Assembly: GCF_027853965.1 (NCBI RefSeq)
Contig: NZ_JAQGLB010000016.1
Location: 124,001 to 188,000 of the forward strand
DNA length: 64,000 nt
Direction: 5' to 3'
Source of the DNA: Saccharopolyspora indica
GTDB taxonomy: Bacteria; Actinomycetota; Actinomycetes; Mycobacteriales; Pseudonocardiaceae
The notes under the pieces: model-generated
Told to the model about the DNA's origin: nothing
Seen by the model: the letters and a program-made list of their open reading frames with translations, nothing else
The model's database searches: none
Shown here: one piece after another, positions 32,832 to 41,700 of the stretch
Layout: each line of letters starts with the position of its first letter
Position numbering within the stretch: position 1 is the stretch's first letter
Position numbers and translations under genes: made by a program

Positions 32832-33710
32832 TCACGCTTGCCAGCGGCGGAGCTTCTCCGGGTTGCGGACCGCCCAGATGCGCTTGATCAGGCCGCCTTC
32901 GATGTCGAACGCCGCCACCATCACGATGGCGCCGTCGTACCGGGTCACCAGGCCTGGGCGGCCGTTGACCGCGCGCTCCGCGAACGTCTGCTCCGGCGCT
33001 CGGGCGGCCAGTTCGACCAGGTAGCGCGCGATCCGCTCACCGCCTTCGATCGGGCGCGGCGCCGCCGGGACCAGTCCGCCGCCGTCGCCGATCGCCGTGG
33101 CGGCCGGGTCGAGGAGACCGATCAGCGCGTTGATGTCCTTGGCCTGCCAAGCCCGCTTGAAGGAGCTGACGACGTCGGCGTGCGGGGCCGTCGGTGCCGT
33201 CGACGCCGGAGACGTGCGGACGCGCCGGCGAGCTGAGGAGGCCAGCTGTCGGCATGCCGCGGGCGTGCGGCCGACGATCTCGGCCACCTCGGCGAAGCGG
33301 TAGCCGAACACGTCGTGCAGGACGAAGGCGACGCGCTCGGCCGGGGTCATCGACTCCAGCACGATCAGGAACGCCATGCTGACCGACTCGTCGAGGGTGA
33401 TCCGGTCGGCCGGGTCGTCGAGCTCCGACCGGTCGGGCAGCGGCTCGGGAACCCATTCGCCCACGTAGCGCTCCCGCCGGGCCCGTGCCGAACCGAGCAC
33501 GTCCAGGCAGATGCGGCCGGTGACGGTCGTCAGCCAGGCACCGGGGGATTCGATGGCTTCCCGCTGCTGCGCGGGCAGGGCGTACCAGCGGGCGCAGGCC
33601 TCCTGCACGACGTCCTCGGCTTCGGTCAGCGAACCGAGGAGCCGGTAGGCGATGTTGATCAGCTGGTGGCGTTCCCGGACGATCGTGCGCAATCCCGGAT
33701 CGGTGTTCAC
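32832..33710 (-). CDS. sigJ: ECF41-family sigma factor with SnoaL-like extension (SigJ)
   Basis: Extracytoplasmic-function sigma factor of 292 residues. Region 2 is at LINIAYRLLGSLTEAEDVVQ, region 4 at ESMTPAERVAFVLHDVFGYR and EIVGRTPAACRQLASSARRR. A C-terminal SnoaL-like domain of about 110 residues carries DGGG (IGDGGGLVPA) and a final NPEKL (WAVRNPEKLRRW), the two motifs that mark ECF41. That extension replaces a separate anti-sigma factor. It is divergent from an AhpD-like gene, the usual ECF41 partner, and both have matching promoters. Confidence 0.92.
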   Translation of the reverse strand: MNTDPGLRTIVRERHQLINIAYRLLGSLTEAEDVVQEACARWYALPAQQREAIESPGAWLTTVTGRICLDVLGSARARRERYVGEWVPEPLPDRSELDDPADRITLDESVSMAFLIVLESMTPAERVAFVLHDVFGYRFAEVAEIVGRTPAACRQLASSARRRVRTSPASTAPTAPHADVVSSFKRAWQAKDINALIGLLDPAATAIGDGGGLVPAAPRPIEGGERIARYLVELAARAPEQTFAERAVNGRPGLVTRYDGAIVMVAAFDIEGGLIKRIWAVRNPEKLRRWQA

Positions 33711-33748
33711 AGCGGTCTCCCTCGGTCGCGCCTGCTCTCACCGAACTC

Positions 33749-33775
33749 GACGAATCACCGCCTCGAACTGTGACT
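33749..33775 (-). promoter_or_regulatory. ECF41-type promoter of the sigma-factor gene
   Basis: On the minus strand, AGTCACA (33775-33769) is followed by exactly 16 bases and CGTC (33752-33749). The consensus known for ECF41 is TGTCACA-N16-CGTC; the -35 matches at 6 of 7 positions. This indicates autoregulation. Confidence 0.7.
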
Positions 33776-33786
33776 TCGGCGCCCCG

Positions 33787-33813
33787 CCTCACACCCTGCC
33801 GGGCTGCGTCGTC
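33787..33813 (+). promoter_or_regulatory. ECF41-type promoter of the AhpD-like gene
   Basis: CCTCACA (33787-33793), 16 bases, CGTC (33810-33813). The -35 matches the ECF41 consensus at 5 of 7 positions with the same spacer as the divergent site. Confidence 0.65.
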
Positions 33814-33884
33814 GGACTTCTCGCAAGCGCCCGAGATCGATCCCGGGCGCGACCACCACCGAAAATCGCGGAGAGGCGGACTAC

Positions 33885-34379
33885 ATGACCACGACGGAGA
33901 ACGAGATCGAGTCGCGGCTGCCGGAACCCACGCAGTTCTTCCCCGAACTGGGCGGGATCGCCGGAGCCATGGTCAAGGCGAGCCGGAACGGTTCCATCCC
34001 GCAGACCACCGTCGCGATGGTGCAGCTGCGTGCCGGGCAGATCGTCGGCAGCACCTACCACACCGTCCGGCAGGCCGATCTCCTGCGCAAGGCTGGGGAA
34101 TCGGAGGAACGCATCACCGCCGTCGCGACCTGGCAGGACGCCCCGTACTTCACCGCCGCCGAACGGGTCGCGCTGGAGCTCGCGGATGCGGTCTTCACCG
34201 CGAACCACCTCGCGGAGCGAGTCTCCGACGAGCTGTTCGCCAGGGCAGCCGATCACTACGACGACAAGGGGCTCTGGACGCTCATCATGGCGCTCTCGCA
34301 GATCTGCTTCTTCATCCCCGTCGCGCTCATCGCCAAGCCGATCCCCGGCATGCCCCCGGGGAAGAACTACAGCAGCTGA
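33885..34379 (+). CDS. AhpD/carboxymuconolactone decarboxylase-like protein without redox cysteines
   Basis: All-helical protein of 164 residues, typical partner of ECF41 sigma factors. The fold is clear (AMVQLRAGQIVGSTYHTVRQ, RITAVATWQDAPYFTAAERVA, ALELADAVFTANHL). The CxxC of AhpD-type peroxiredoxin reductases is replaced: GCAYCVDMH-like in the family, VGSTYHTVR here. The protein therefore cannot use dithiol chemistry. It may be a decarboxylase-like or binding protein. It is likely the only local target of the sigma factor. Confidence 0.85.
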   Translation: MTTTENEIESRLPEPTQFFPELGGIAGAMVKASRNGSIPQTTVAMVQLRAGQIVGSTYHTVRQADLLRKAGESEERITAVATWQDAPYFTAAERVALELADAVFTANHLAERVSDELFARAADHYDDKGLWTLIMALSQICFFIPVALIAKPIPGMPPGKNYSS

Positions 34380-34411
34380 GCCGACGACCCACTGCGGTGA
34401 GCCCGGAACAG

Positions 34412-34449
34412 CGAGACGGAAGCCGCACGCCGGTGCGGCTTCCGTCTCG
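34412..34449. terminator. Strong bidirectional terminator, 17-bp perfect stem
   Basis: CGAGACGGAAGCCGCAC (34412-34428), loop GCCG, GTGCGGCTTCCGTCTCG (34433-34449). It lies between two convergent genes and is one of the strongest hairpins in the window. Confidence 0.85.
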
Positions 34450-34452
34450 TGA

Positions 34453-35022
34453 CTACTCGGCGGCCGGGGCCGGGCGGTAGCAGAGACGGACCACGCCGGA
34501 GGGGAACGTCGTGGTGCTGGTGAGCTGGAGGCGGATCGGGCCGAGTTCGTCGAAGATCCGGGGCCCGGTTCCCCACAGGTAGGGGCTGACGTTGAACCAG
34601 AACTCGTCGACCAGGTCGAGTTCGATGAGGGCCCGGGTCAGCTCGCCCGCGCAGGGGACGATCAGGTTGCCGTGGTGCTCTTCCTTGAGGCGGCGGATGT
34701 TCTCGGCCAGGTCGCCTTCGACGAGGGTGGCGTTCCAGTCCAGCGGTGCGGTCAGCGAGCGGGACGCGACGTACTTGGGCATGCCGTTCATCCGGGCCGC
34801 GTAGGCCTCGAAGCCGGGGACGTTCGCGAGCTGGGGCCAGGCCGCGGACAGGCCTTCGTAGGTCTTGCGGCCGAGCACCATGGCATCGGCCGCCTGCCAC
34901 ATCTCCAGCCCGGCCTGCATGCTGTCCGGGTCGGTGACCAGCCAGCCGCCGTGCGGTTCGGGGGCCGGAGCTTCGAAGGCGCCGTTGACGGTCGTGCCGA
35001 CGTTGATGATCAGTCGTCCCAC
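34453..35022 (-). CDS. Dihydrofolate reductase/RibD C-terminal-like reductase
   Basis: Protein of 189 residues of the RibD_C/dihydrofolate reductase-like family: MGRLIINVGTTVNGAFEAP, AADAMVLGRKTYEGLSAAWP, NLIVPCAGELTRALIELDLV, DEFWFNVSPYLWGTGPRIFD. These are NADPH-dependent small reductases of usually unknown substrate. It overlaps the end of the ArsR-SRPBCC gene by 13 bases and is co-transcribed with it. This arrangement is common in actinobacteria. Confidence 0.87.
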   Translation of the reverse strand: MGRLIINVGTTVNGAFEAPAPEPHGGWLVTDPDSMQAGLEMWQAADAMVLGRKTYEGLSAAWPQLANVPGFEAYAARMNGMPKYVASRSLTAPLDWNATLVEGDLAENIRRLKEEHHGNLIVPCAGELTRALIELDLVDEFWFNVSPYLWGTGPRIFDELGPIRLQLTSTTTFPSGVVRLCYRPAPAAE

Positions 35023-35843
35023 GTGGTGCTCCTGGTGTCGTGCGAGAGGGTGGCTGCGAGCTTGTCGAGGCTCTGGCCGAAGCCGAGCTCGATCCCCGCG
35101 ATGAAGTCGGCGGATTCGACGGTGCTGTCGGTGATCCGCCAGCTGACGTCCAGCGCGGTTCCGCTGTCGGTGGCCCGGATTCCCAGGTCGACGTGCGCGG
35201 TGAAGGCGACGCTGCCGTCGGGCAGCAGCGGGGACTGCCGGTAGGTGAGGTGCTCACCGGGGCGGACGGCTTCGACGACGCCCTCCGCGCGCCCGGCGAC
35301 CTGGTCCGCGCTGTCGGTGTCCTCGACGTCGCGGTACTCGTGGACGATCCGCCCGCCCGGCCGCGCCTCGAAGACGAGCTCGGAGACGCGCAGGTCGTCG
35401 GGCGTCCACCACTGCGCGAGCAGCGCCGGATCGGTCAGGTGCCGCCAGACCAGATCGGGATTCCCGGTCAGCGACCGGTGGAAGCTGAACGAGCGCCCGT
35501 CGGCCCAACCTGGCCCCGCGGCGGCGCGCCGCTCCTGGTCGAGGCTGGATCCGTAGTGGTCGTAGGTCGCACCGGCGCGGTCGGCGGTATCGGCGATCCG
35601 GTTGAGCTCGATCGCCAGAACCCGCAGCGGGCCCGGCCGCAGCGCGTAGACGCGGCGCTGGCCGGTGCGCTGGGAGGTGACGACACCGGCGCGTTCAAGG
35701 GTCTGGAGGTGCTTGGTCGTCTGCGGCTGACGGGCCTCGGCGAGCTGGGCCAGGACGCCGACCGAGCGCGGCCGCTCGGCCAGCAGGCTCACGAGCCGCC
35801 AACGGGCCGGATCGGCCAGCGCGGTGAGGATGGGTGCGTCCAT
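35010..35843 (-). CDS. ArsR-family HTH fused to SRPBCC domain
   Basis: Two-domain protein of 277 residues. The HTH covers residues 1-90 (MDAPILTALADPARWRLVSL, ARQPQTTKHLQTLERAGVV). The SRPBCC domain covers about 115-270 (SFSFHRSLTGNPDLVWRHLT, WWTPDDLRVSELVFEARPGG, VSWRITDSTVESADFIAGIE). It has the same architecture as the protein at 3533-4342 but is not closely similar. The pair with the downstream reductase suggests a small ligand-responsive operon. Confidence 0.85.
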   Translation of the reverse strand: MDAPILTALADPARWRLVSLLAERPRSVGVLAQLAEARQPQTTKHLQTLERAGVVTSQRTGQRRVYALRPGPLRVLAIELNRIADTADRAGATYDHYGSSLDQERRAAAGPGWADGRSFSFHRSLTGNPDLVWRHLTDPALLAQWWTPDDLRVSELVFEARPGGRIVHEYRDVEDTDSADQVAGRAEGVVEAVRPGEHLTYRQSPLLPDGSVAFTAHVDLGIRATDSGTALDVSWRITDSTVESADFIAGIELGFGQSLDKLAATLSHDTRSTTWDD

Positions 35844-35854
35844 GACCAGAAGTA

Positions 35855-35895
35855 TTCCCCGAGACGAATGTTCGCGTCAAGGAATATCTCGTGGT
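35855..35895. promoter_or_regulatory. Imperfect inverted repeat upstream of the second ArsR-SRPBCC gene
   Basis: AAGTATTCC near 35850 and GGAATATCT near 35882 are inverted around a second partial dyad GACGAATGTTCGCGTC. Position and symmetry suggest an autoregulatory site, weaker than the one at 4364-4406. Confidence 0.4.
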
Positions 35896-35922
35896 GAATC
35901 CGCTGCCCGCCCTTCGGTCGGC

Positions 35923-37059
35923 TCAGGTTGCTGTGATGGTCGTGATGACGTTGTGCGGTGAGGGGCGTTGGGCGATCTCGGTGGCCGCGGCGTCTGCGGC
36001 GGCGCGGAAGGCCGGTTCGCGCAGGAGTCGGGGGAGCGCGGCTTCGATCTCCGCCGTCGATTCGACGGTGATCGCGACTCCGGCGGCCGCGGCGCGGGCG
36101 GCGTTGAGCGGCTGGTCGGCGCCCTGCGGCCAGAGGAGCATGGGGATTCCGCGGCTCAAGGCGGCGAGGATCGTGCCCGCGCCGCCTGCTCCGATCACCA
36201 CGTCGACCCCGTCGAGCAGGTCGTCCATCGGCACGAACGGCAGGTATTCCACGCCTTCCGGGCGGACCGCGTCGTCCGCGGGGTCGTCCTCGCCGGGGAG
36301 GCGGAGCGCGGAGCCGATGGTCGCCACGATGGTGACGTCGTGGCTGCGCACGGCCTCGACGATCGAGTGCAGCAGTGCGGCTTCCGAGAAGATCGTGCCC
36401 AGGGTGATCAGGACCGTCGGCCGGTCCTGGAGCTGCCGGTCCGGGCGGGCGGCGGTGTCGTGCGGGCGGCGGTGCGGTTGGGGCCGGAGGGTGTGCACCG
36501 GGGCCGCTGGGACCCAGTCCGGGTCCTGGAGCATCGGCGGGCACGGGTCGATGTAGCCGGCCGGGGGCGGCGGGGTGAGCCCGGCGGCGATCTGCCGCAC
36601 GGCGGCGCAGTCCTCGATCTCGCCGGTGATGGCCTCGGGCAGGGCCGGGCCGACGCCGACCTGGTACCAGCGGATGTCGAGCGCTACCGCGATGGTGGGG
36701 GCGATGGCGTCGAAGGCGTCGGCGAGGACGATGTCGGGGCGCCACCGGTGGGCCTGGATCATCGCCTCCTGGACGCCCAGGTCCAGGCGGGCGCCGCCGA
36801 AGATCTCGCCGATGACCTGCGGGGTCGGCTGGAAGACGTCCGCGCCGGTGCGCTGGGCCGCTTGCGCGGAGAACTCGGCGGGCATCGGGCCGGCCGGCAG
36901 GAACTCCACATCCGGGTGCAGCTCCGCCGCGACCGCGTCTGCCATGCCGGAGCTCGTCGTCAGGGCGACCGCGTGCCCCGCGTCGAGCGCGGCGTGCATG
37001 AGCGGGGCCAGCGGCAGCAGGTGCCCGTACGCGGGCACCGAGCTGAACAGGATGCGCAC
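35923..37059 (-). CDS. MGT-family glycosyltransferase (GT1, macrolide-type)
   Basis: GT-B fold glycosyltransferase of 378 residues. N-terminal acceptor domain begins VRILFSSVPAYGHLLPLAPL. The C-terminal donor domain has VLITLGTIFSE and VDVVIGAGGAGTILAALSRGIPMLLWPQGADQPLNAARAA, the GT1 nucleotide-sugar signature, at about residues 290-335. It would move a sugar from an NDP-sugar to an aglycone such as a macrolide or other polyketide. GTG 37059 follows GGAGCAAGTA. It is 7.6 kb from the condensing-enzyme operon, so a link is possible but unproven. Confidence 0.85.
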   Translation of the reverse strand: MRILFSSVPAYGHLLPLAPLMHAALDAGHAVALTTSSGMADAVAAELHPDVEFLPAGPMPAEFSAQAAQRTGADVFQPTPQVIGEIFGGARLDLGVQEAMIQAHRWRPDIVLADAFDAIAPTIAVALDIRWYQVGVGPALPEAITGEIEDCAAVRQIAAGLTPPPPAGYIDPCPPMLQDPDWVPAAPVHTLRPQPHRRPHDTAARPDRQLQDRPTVLITLGTIFSEAALLHSIVEAVRSHDVTIVATIGSALRLPGEDDPADDAVRPEGVEYLPFVPMDDLLDGVDVVIGAGGAGTILAALSRGIPMLLWPQGADQPLNAARAAAAGVAITVESTAEIEAALPRLLREPAFRAAADAAATEIAQRPSPHNVITTITAT

Positions 37060-37258
37060 TACTTGCTCCGGGTCTCGCGGCGGTGGGGATTGCATCCCAT
37101 CACGTGCCGGGCGATCGGCGCCCGAAGCTTTCGTGCAGACCGGATCGGAAATCGGGCAGGGGTGTTCTGGCTGATCAGCGATGCCGTGAGGCTGGTCGGT
37201 GCAACTTACGGTACAGTGTACGGCGAGCGATGCGGAGGTGCAGGTGGGGCAGTGCGCG

Positions 37259-39937
37259 ATGGTGTTCGAGCCCGGCGAGGTGCCGCGTGCGGGGACGTTC
37301 TTCCGCCACGATCCGGACGGGGCCGATGCGGCCGTCATGACGATGCTCGACGGCGGCGAGGTCGTCGCACGACGAGTGCCGGGCCGCCGGATTCCGCTGT
37401 CCGAGGCGTTGCCGCTGCTGGTTTCGCAGCACGCGCATCCGTCGGCGGCGTTCTGGGGCGCGGCCGCGAGGCTCGCGCTGCACATGGTGGCGCGCGGGCG
37501 GGTGCTGCCCGGGGTTCATCCGAGCGGTGCCGATGCGTGGCGGATGGGGCCGTTCGACGTCGCCGACGTCGAACGGTTGCGGGCGCTGGCCGCTGCCGCT
37601 CCGCCCGGAGCGCGGTCGATTCCGCTGGATCCGGCGGCTGATCAGCTGGTTCTGCCCGATGCCGAGGCGTTGCTGCGCGAGTTCTTCGACGCCGTGGCCG
37701 ACACGCTGCCGCGCGTGCCGGGCGCCTCGGAGCCCTACGCGACGCAGGAGATCGTGCCGGCCGAGGAGTTCCGGGAGTGGGCGCAGCAGGTCGCTGCGGG
37801 TGTCGATGCGGGGCTGCGCGTCAGCCTGCGGCTGGAACTGCGCGGGGATCCCGCGACGGTGCCGTTCACGGCGGTGGTCCGGTTGCGCGATCTCGCCGAC
37901 CCGACGCGGGTGGTCGACGCCGAGGCGTTGTGGGCGGGGGAGTCGCCCGGCTTCGGTGATCGCGCGACGTTCGAGGCGATGCGCGCGCTGCGGCGGGCCG
38001 CTGGTGCGTGGTCGCCGTTGGAGGGCCTGCTGGCCGAAGCCGAACCGGTCGAGCTGGAGCTGGTCGACGAGGACGTGGTGGACCTGCTCGGCGGCGGCGA
38101 AGACCGGCTGGCGGCGCTCGGCGTCGACGTCGAGTGGCCGCCGGAGGTCTCCCGCGAGCTCAACGCCCGCGTCTCGGTGGCCGCGCCCGGTGAGCGGCCG
38201 GACGACGTCGCGGCCTTCCTGCGGGATTCCGGGCCGTTGCCGATGTCGTGGGAGCTGACCCTCGGCGGCGAACCGCTGACCGATGACGAGATGGATCGGG
38301 TGGCCAAGTCGCGGCCGGTCGTCCGGCTGCGCGATCAGTGGGCGCTGGTCGCGCCCGAGTTCGCGCGCAAGGCCCGGGAACGCGCGTTGCCGCCGGTCCC
38401 GGCGTATCCGGGGCTGGGCGCTGTGCTGGTCGGCAGCGCGGTGGTCGAGGACGTCCGCGTCGAGGCCGTCGGGGCGGGCTGGCTCGCAGAGCTGTCCGAC
38501 CGCATCGCCGATCCCGACGCCGGGCCGGAACCGCTGGGGCAACCGCCGGAGCTGGCCGCGACGCTGCGCGACTACCAGCAGCGCGGACTTCGCTGGCTGG
38601 AGCGGATGACCTCGCTGGGCTTCGGCGGCTGCCTGGCCGACGACATGGGGTTGGGCAAGACGATCATGCTGATCTCGCTGCACCTGCGGCGGGCGGCGGG
38701 GCCGACGCTGGTGGTGTGCCCGGCGTCCTTGCTGGGCAACTGGGAGCGCGAGATCGCGAAGTTCGCGCCGGGCACGCCGGTTCGCCGCTTCCACGGCGCG
38801 CAGCGCTCGTTGGCCGACAGCGGTTTCGTGCTCACCACCTACGGCACGATGCGCGGCGACGCGGCGACGCTGGCCGCGCACCGCTGGGGAATGGTCGTCG
38901 CCGACGAGGCCCAGCACGTCAAGAACCGCTTGAGCGGCACGGCGAAAGCGCTCCGCGAGATCCCGGCCGACGTCCGGGTGGCGCTGACCGGCACGCCGGT
39001 GGAGAACGACCTGAGCGAGCTGTGGGCGATCCTGGACTGGACGACTCCCGGGTTGCTCGGCCGGATGCGCGAGTTCCGCGCCGACTGGGGGCGGGCGGTG
39101 GAGGAGGACCGCGACGCCCCGACCGCGCAGCGGTTGTCCCGGCTGGTGCGGCCGTTCCTGCTGCGGCGCCGCAAGAGCGATCCGGGCATCGCGCCGGAAC
39201 TGCCGCCCAAGACCGAGACCGACCACCCGGTGCCGCTCACCGCCGAGCAGGCCGAGCTGTACCAGCAGGTGGTCGAGGGCGTGCTGGGCGAGATCCGCCG
39301 CAGCAGCACGGAGATCGCGCGGCGCGGCCTGGTGCTCAAGCTGCTGGTGGGGCTCAAGCAGGTGTGCAACCACCCGGCGCACTACCGCAAGGAGGACACG
39401 GCCGCGGCTTCGCGCTCGGTGAAGTTGCAGGCCCTGGACGAACTGCTCGGCACCATCGTCGCCGAAGACGGTGCGGCGCTCGTCTTCACGCAGTACGTGC
39501 AGATGGCCCGGCTGCTGGAGAAGCACCTGGCCGACCGCGGGATACCGGCCCAGCTGCTGCACGGCGGCACTCCGGTGGCGCAGCGCGACGAGATGGTGCG
39601 CCGGTTCCAGGCCGGTGAGGTGCCGGTGTTCCTGCTCTCCCTCAAGGCGGCGGGCACCGGGCTGAACCTGACCCGGGCCGACCACGTGATCCACTACGAC
39701 CGCTGGTGGAACCCCGCCGTCGAGGAGCAGGCCACCGACCGGGCGCACCGGATCGGTCAGCGCAAACCCGTGCAGGTGCACCGGTTGATCGCGCAGGGCA
39801 CGGTCGAGGAGCGGATCGCGGAACTGCTGGCGCACAAGCAGGAACTGGCCGACGCGATCACCGGCGGCGGTGCGGCGGCGCTGAGCGAGCTCTCCGACGC
39901 CGAACTGCAAAGCCTGGTGGAACTGAGGAGCGCCTGA
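37259..39937 (+). CDS. SNF2-family DNA-dependent ATPase/helicase-like protein
   Basis: Protein of about 892 residues. The N-terminal half is the uncharacterised SNF2_N-associated (DUF3670-like) region. The C-terminal ATPase has ADDMGLGKTIMLI (motif I), VVADEAQHVKN (motif II), LTGTPVENDLSELW (motif III), LVFTQYVQMARLLEKHL and ATDRAHRIGQRKPVQVHRL (motifs V-VI). It should translocate on double-stranded DNA. It is coupled to a SWIM zinc-finger gene one base downstream. The start is uncertain: GTG 37199 gives 20 more residues; ATG 37259 begins the first homologous-looking segment. Confidence 0.88.
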   Translation: MVFEPGEVPRAGTFFRHDPDGADAAVMTMLDGGEVVARRVPGRRIPLSEALPLLVSQHAHPSAAFWGAAARLALHMVARGRVLPGVHPSGADAWRMGPFDVADVERLRALAAAAPPGARSIPLDPAADQLVLPDAEALLREFFDAVADTLPRVPGASEPYATQEIVPAEEFREWAQQVAAGVDAGLRVSLRLELRGDPATVPFTAVVRLRDLADPTRVVDAEALWAGESPGFGDRATFEAMRALRRAAGAWSPLEGLLAEAEPVELELVDEDVVDLLGGGEDRLAALGVDVEWPPEVSRELNARVSVAAPGERPDDVAAFLRDSGPLPMSWELTLGGEPLTDDEMDRVAKSRPVVRLRDQWALVAPEFARKARERALPPVPAYPGLGAVLVGSAVVEDVRVEAVGAGWLAELSDRIADPDAGPEPLGQPPELAATLRDYQQRGLRWLERMTSLGFGGCLADDMGLGKTIMLISLHLRRAAGPTLVVCPASLLGNWEREIAKFAPGTPVRRFHGAQRSLADSGFVLTTYGTMRGDAATLAAHRWGMVVADEAQHVKNRLSGTAKALREIPADVRVALTGTPVENDLSELWAILDWTTPGLLGRMREFRADWGRAVEEDRDAPTAQRLSRLVRPFLLRRRKSDPGIAPELPPKTETDHPVPLTAEQAELYQQVVEGVLGEIRRSSTEIARRGLVLKLLVGLKQVCNHPAHYRKEDTAAASRSVKLQALDELLGTIVAEDGAALVFTQYVQMARLLEKHLADRGIPAQLLHGGTPVAQRDEMVRRFQAGEVPVFLLSLKAAGTGLNLTRADHVIHYDRWWNPAVEEQATDRAHRIGQRKPVQVHRLIAQGTVEERIAELLAHKQELADAITGGGAAALSELSDAELQSLVELRSA

Positions 39938-39938
39938 G

Positions 39939-40790
39939 ATGACCTGGGACTGCGAGGAATTCGACGACGAGCCGGTGCGCGCGCTGACCTTCCCAGCCTT
40001 CCCGCCGGGCAAGCGGTACGGCAAGAAGTTCGCCGACACCTGGTGGGGCAACGCGTGGATCGAGGCGATGGAGCGCACCGCCCTCGACCCGGAGCAGCTG
40101 AAGAAGGGCCGCCGCTACGCCTTCGCCGGGCAGGTCGGCGCGATCACGGTCAGCCCCGGGCGGATCATCGCGCCGGTGCACGACGGTGATCCCGACCAGC
40201 CGCACCGCACCGAAGTGCACCTAGCCGAGCTGACCGGATCGCGCTGGGAACGCTTCCTGGACCGGGTGGCGAGCCGCGCCGGGCACATCGCCGCGCTGCT
40301 CGAGCGTGACATGCCGGTGGACCTGGTCGACACCGCCGACGACGTCGGCGCCCGGCTGCTGCCCGGCTACGGCGACCTCGAACCGGAATGCGACTGCCCG
40401 GGCTGGGACAGCCCGTGCGAGCACGCGGCGGCGCTGGCCTACCAGGTCTCCTGGCTGCTGGACCGGGACCCGTTCGTCCTGCTGCTGGTGCGCGGCCGGG
40501 CCGAGGACGAGCTGACCGAGGAGCTGCACCGCCGAAACGCGCGGCAGGACGCGGAGTCCGGCGAGGTCCAGCCGGGCACCTCGGCGGCCGAGGCGTGGGC
40601 GGCTCCGGCGGTGCCGCTGCCGGAAGGCCCCGGCCCGGTGCTGGTGGCTCCGCTGGACCTGGCACCGCTGCTGTCGGACGTCGAGGTCGAGGCGCCGGTC
40701 GACACCGCGGGACTCGCCGCGCTGGCCGCCGCCGCGGCGGACCGGGCCCGGGCACTTCTGCCCAGCGCTGACGGTCGCCCGGTGTCGTGA
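39939..40790 (+). CDS. SWIM zinc-finger protein, partner of the SNF2 ATPase
   Basis: Protein of 283 residues. It starts with an AFPPGKRYGKKFADTWWGNAW block, then a SWIM motif CDCPGWDSPCEH (CxCx6CxH, about residue 147) able to bind zinc and nucleic acid. The C-terminal third is Ala/Pro-rich and low in complexity. It begins one base after the SNF2 stop. The SNF2-SWIM gene pair is common in actinobacteria and other bacteria and is thought to act in DNA transactions; the actual process is unknown. Confidence 0.87.
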   Translation: MTWDCEEFDDEPVRALTFPAFPPGKRYGKKFADTWWGNAWIEAMERTALDPEQLKKGRRYAFAGQVGAITVSPGRIIAPVHDGDPDQPHRTEVHLAELTGSRWERFLDRVASRAGHIAALLERDMPVDLVDTADDVGARLLPGYGDLEPECDCPGWDSPCEHAAALAYQVSWLLDRDPFVLLLVRGRAEDELTEELHRRNARQDAESGEVQPGTSAAEAWAAPAVPLPEGPGPVLVAPLDLAPLLSDVEVEAPVDTAGLAALAAAAADRARALLPSADGRPVS

Positions 40791-40848
40791 GCGGTTGTTG
40801 CTCCGAACAGGTCGCACAGTTCACCCGAATGGGGCAAGATGGCTCGCC

Positions 40849-41700
40849 ATGGAAAGCGAGCGCCGCGATGCCCCGCCTCCAGCCGTCGTCCAGCCTGCGA
40901 GCGACGGCGAGGAGTCGCGGCTCGACCGGTGGGAGCGGCGCACGGAGTGGCCGCTGATCGGGCTGTCGGTGCTGTTCCTCGGCCTCTACGCCTGGTCGGT
41001 CCTGGACACCCGGCTCACCCCCGACCGCCAGCAGACCCTCTCCGCGTCGATGTGGGCGATCTGGGCGGTCTTCGCCGGTGACTACCTCGTCCGGCTCGCG
41101 CTGGCACGACGGCGCTGGAGGTTCTTCCGGCGCAACCTGCTCGACCTGATCGTCATCGTCCTCCCGGCGCTGCGGCAGCTGCGCGTGCTCCGCCTGGTCA
41201 CCGTGCTCGTCCTGCTCAACCGGCGGGTGCAGGCCAGGGTGCGCGGGCAGGTCGTGCTGTACGTGTCCGGTGCCATCGTGCTGCTCGGCGTGTCGGCCGC
41301 CCTCGCGGTGCTGGAAGCCGAACGCGACAGCCCGGATTCGCCGATCAACACGCTGTCGGATGCGCTGTGGTGGACGATGACCACGATCACCACCGTCGGC
41401 TACGGCGACTACTACCCCACCACCGGCCAGGGCAAGCTCATCGCGACCGGCTTGATGATCGCCGGGATCGCCATGCTCGGCGTGGTCACCGGGAGCATCG
41501 CCTCCTGGTTCGTCGAGAAGTTCGGCGGTCTCGAACGCTCGCTGACGCAGTCGGCCGACGCCGAAACCGCCCAGCTGCGCGCGGAGATCGCCGCACTGCG
41601 CCAGGAGATCAGCTCCCTCCACCACACGATCACGGAGACGAAAACCAGAACGCCCACCCCAGCGAACCCCGCCCAGCGGAGCGGTGAAGGGCACCTTTAG
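40849..41700 (+). CDS. Voltage-gated-like potassium channel
   Basis: Membrane protein of 283 residues of the Kch/KvAP type. A voltage-sensor-like region has several hydrophobic segments and an arginine-rich helix (LRQLRVLRLVTVLVLLNRR). The pore helix and selectivity filter are WWTMTTITTVGYGDYYPTT. An inner helix (GLMIAGIAMLGVVTGSIASW) and a C-terminal coiled coil (AQLRAEIAALRQEISSLHH) follow, probably for tetramer assembly. The last codons and stop lie within a repeat-family hairpin at 41682-41732, so the C-terminus may have been reset by insertion of that repeat. Confidence 0.92.
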   Translation: MESERRDAPPPAVVQPASDGEESRLDRWERRTEWPLIGLSVLFLGLYAWSVLDTRLTPDRQQTLSASMWAIWAVFAGDYLVRLALARRRWRFFRRNLLDLIVIVLPALRQLRVLRLVTVLVLLNRRVQARVRGQVVLYVSGAIVLLGVSAALAVLEAERDSPDSPINTLSDALWWTMTTITTVGYGDYYPTTGQGKLIATGLMIAGIAMLGVVTGSIASWFVEKFGGLERSLTQSADAETAQLRAEIAALRQEISSLHHTITETKTRTPTPANPAQRSGEGHL

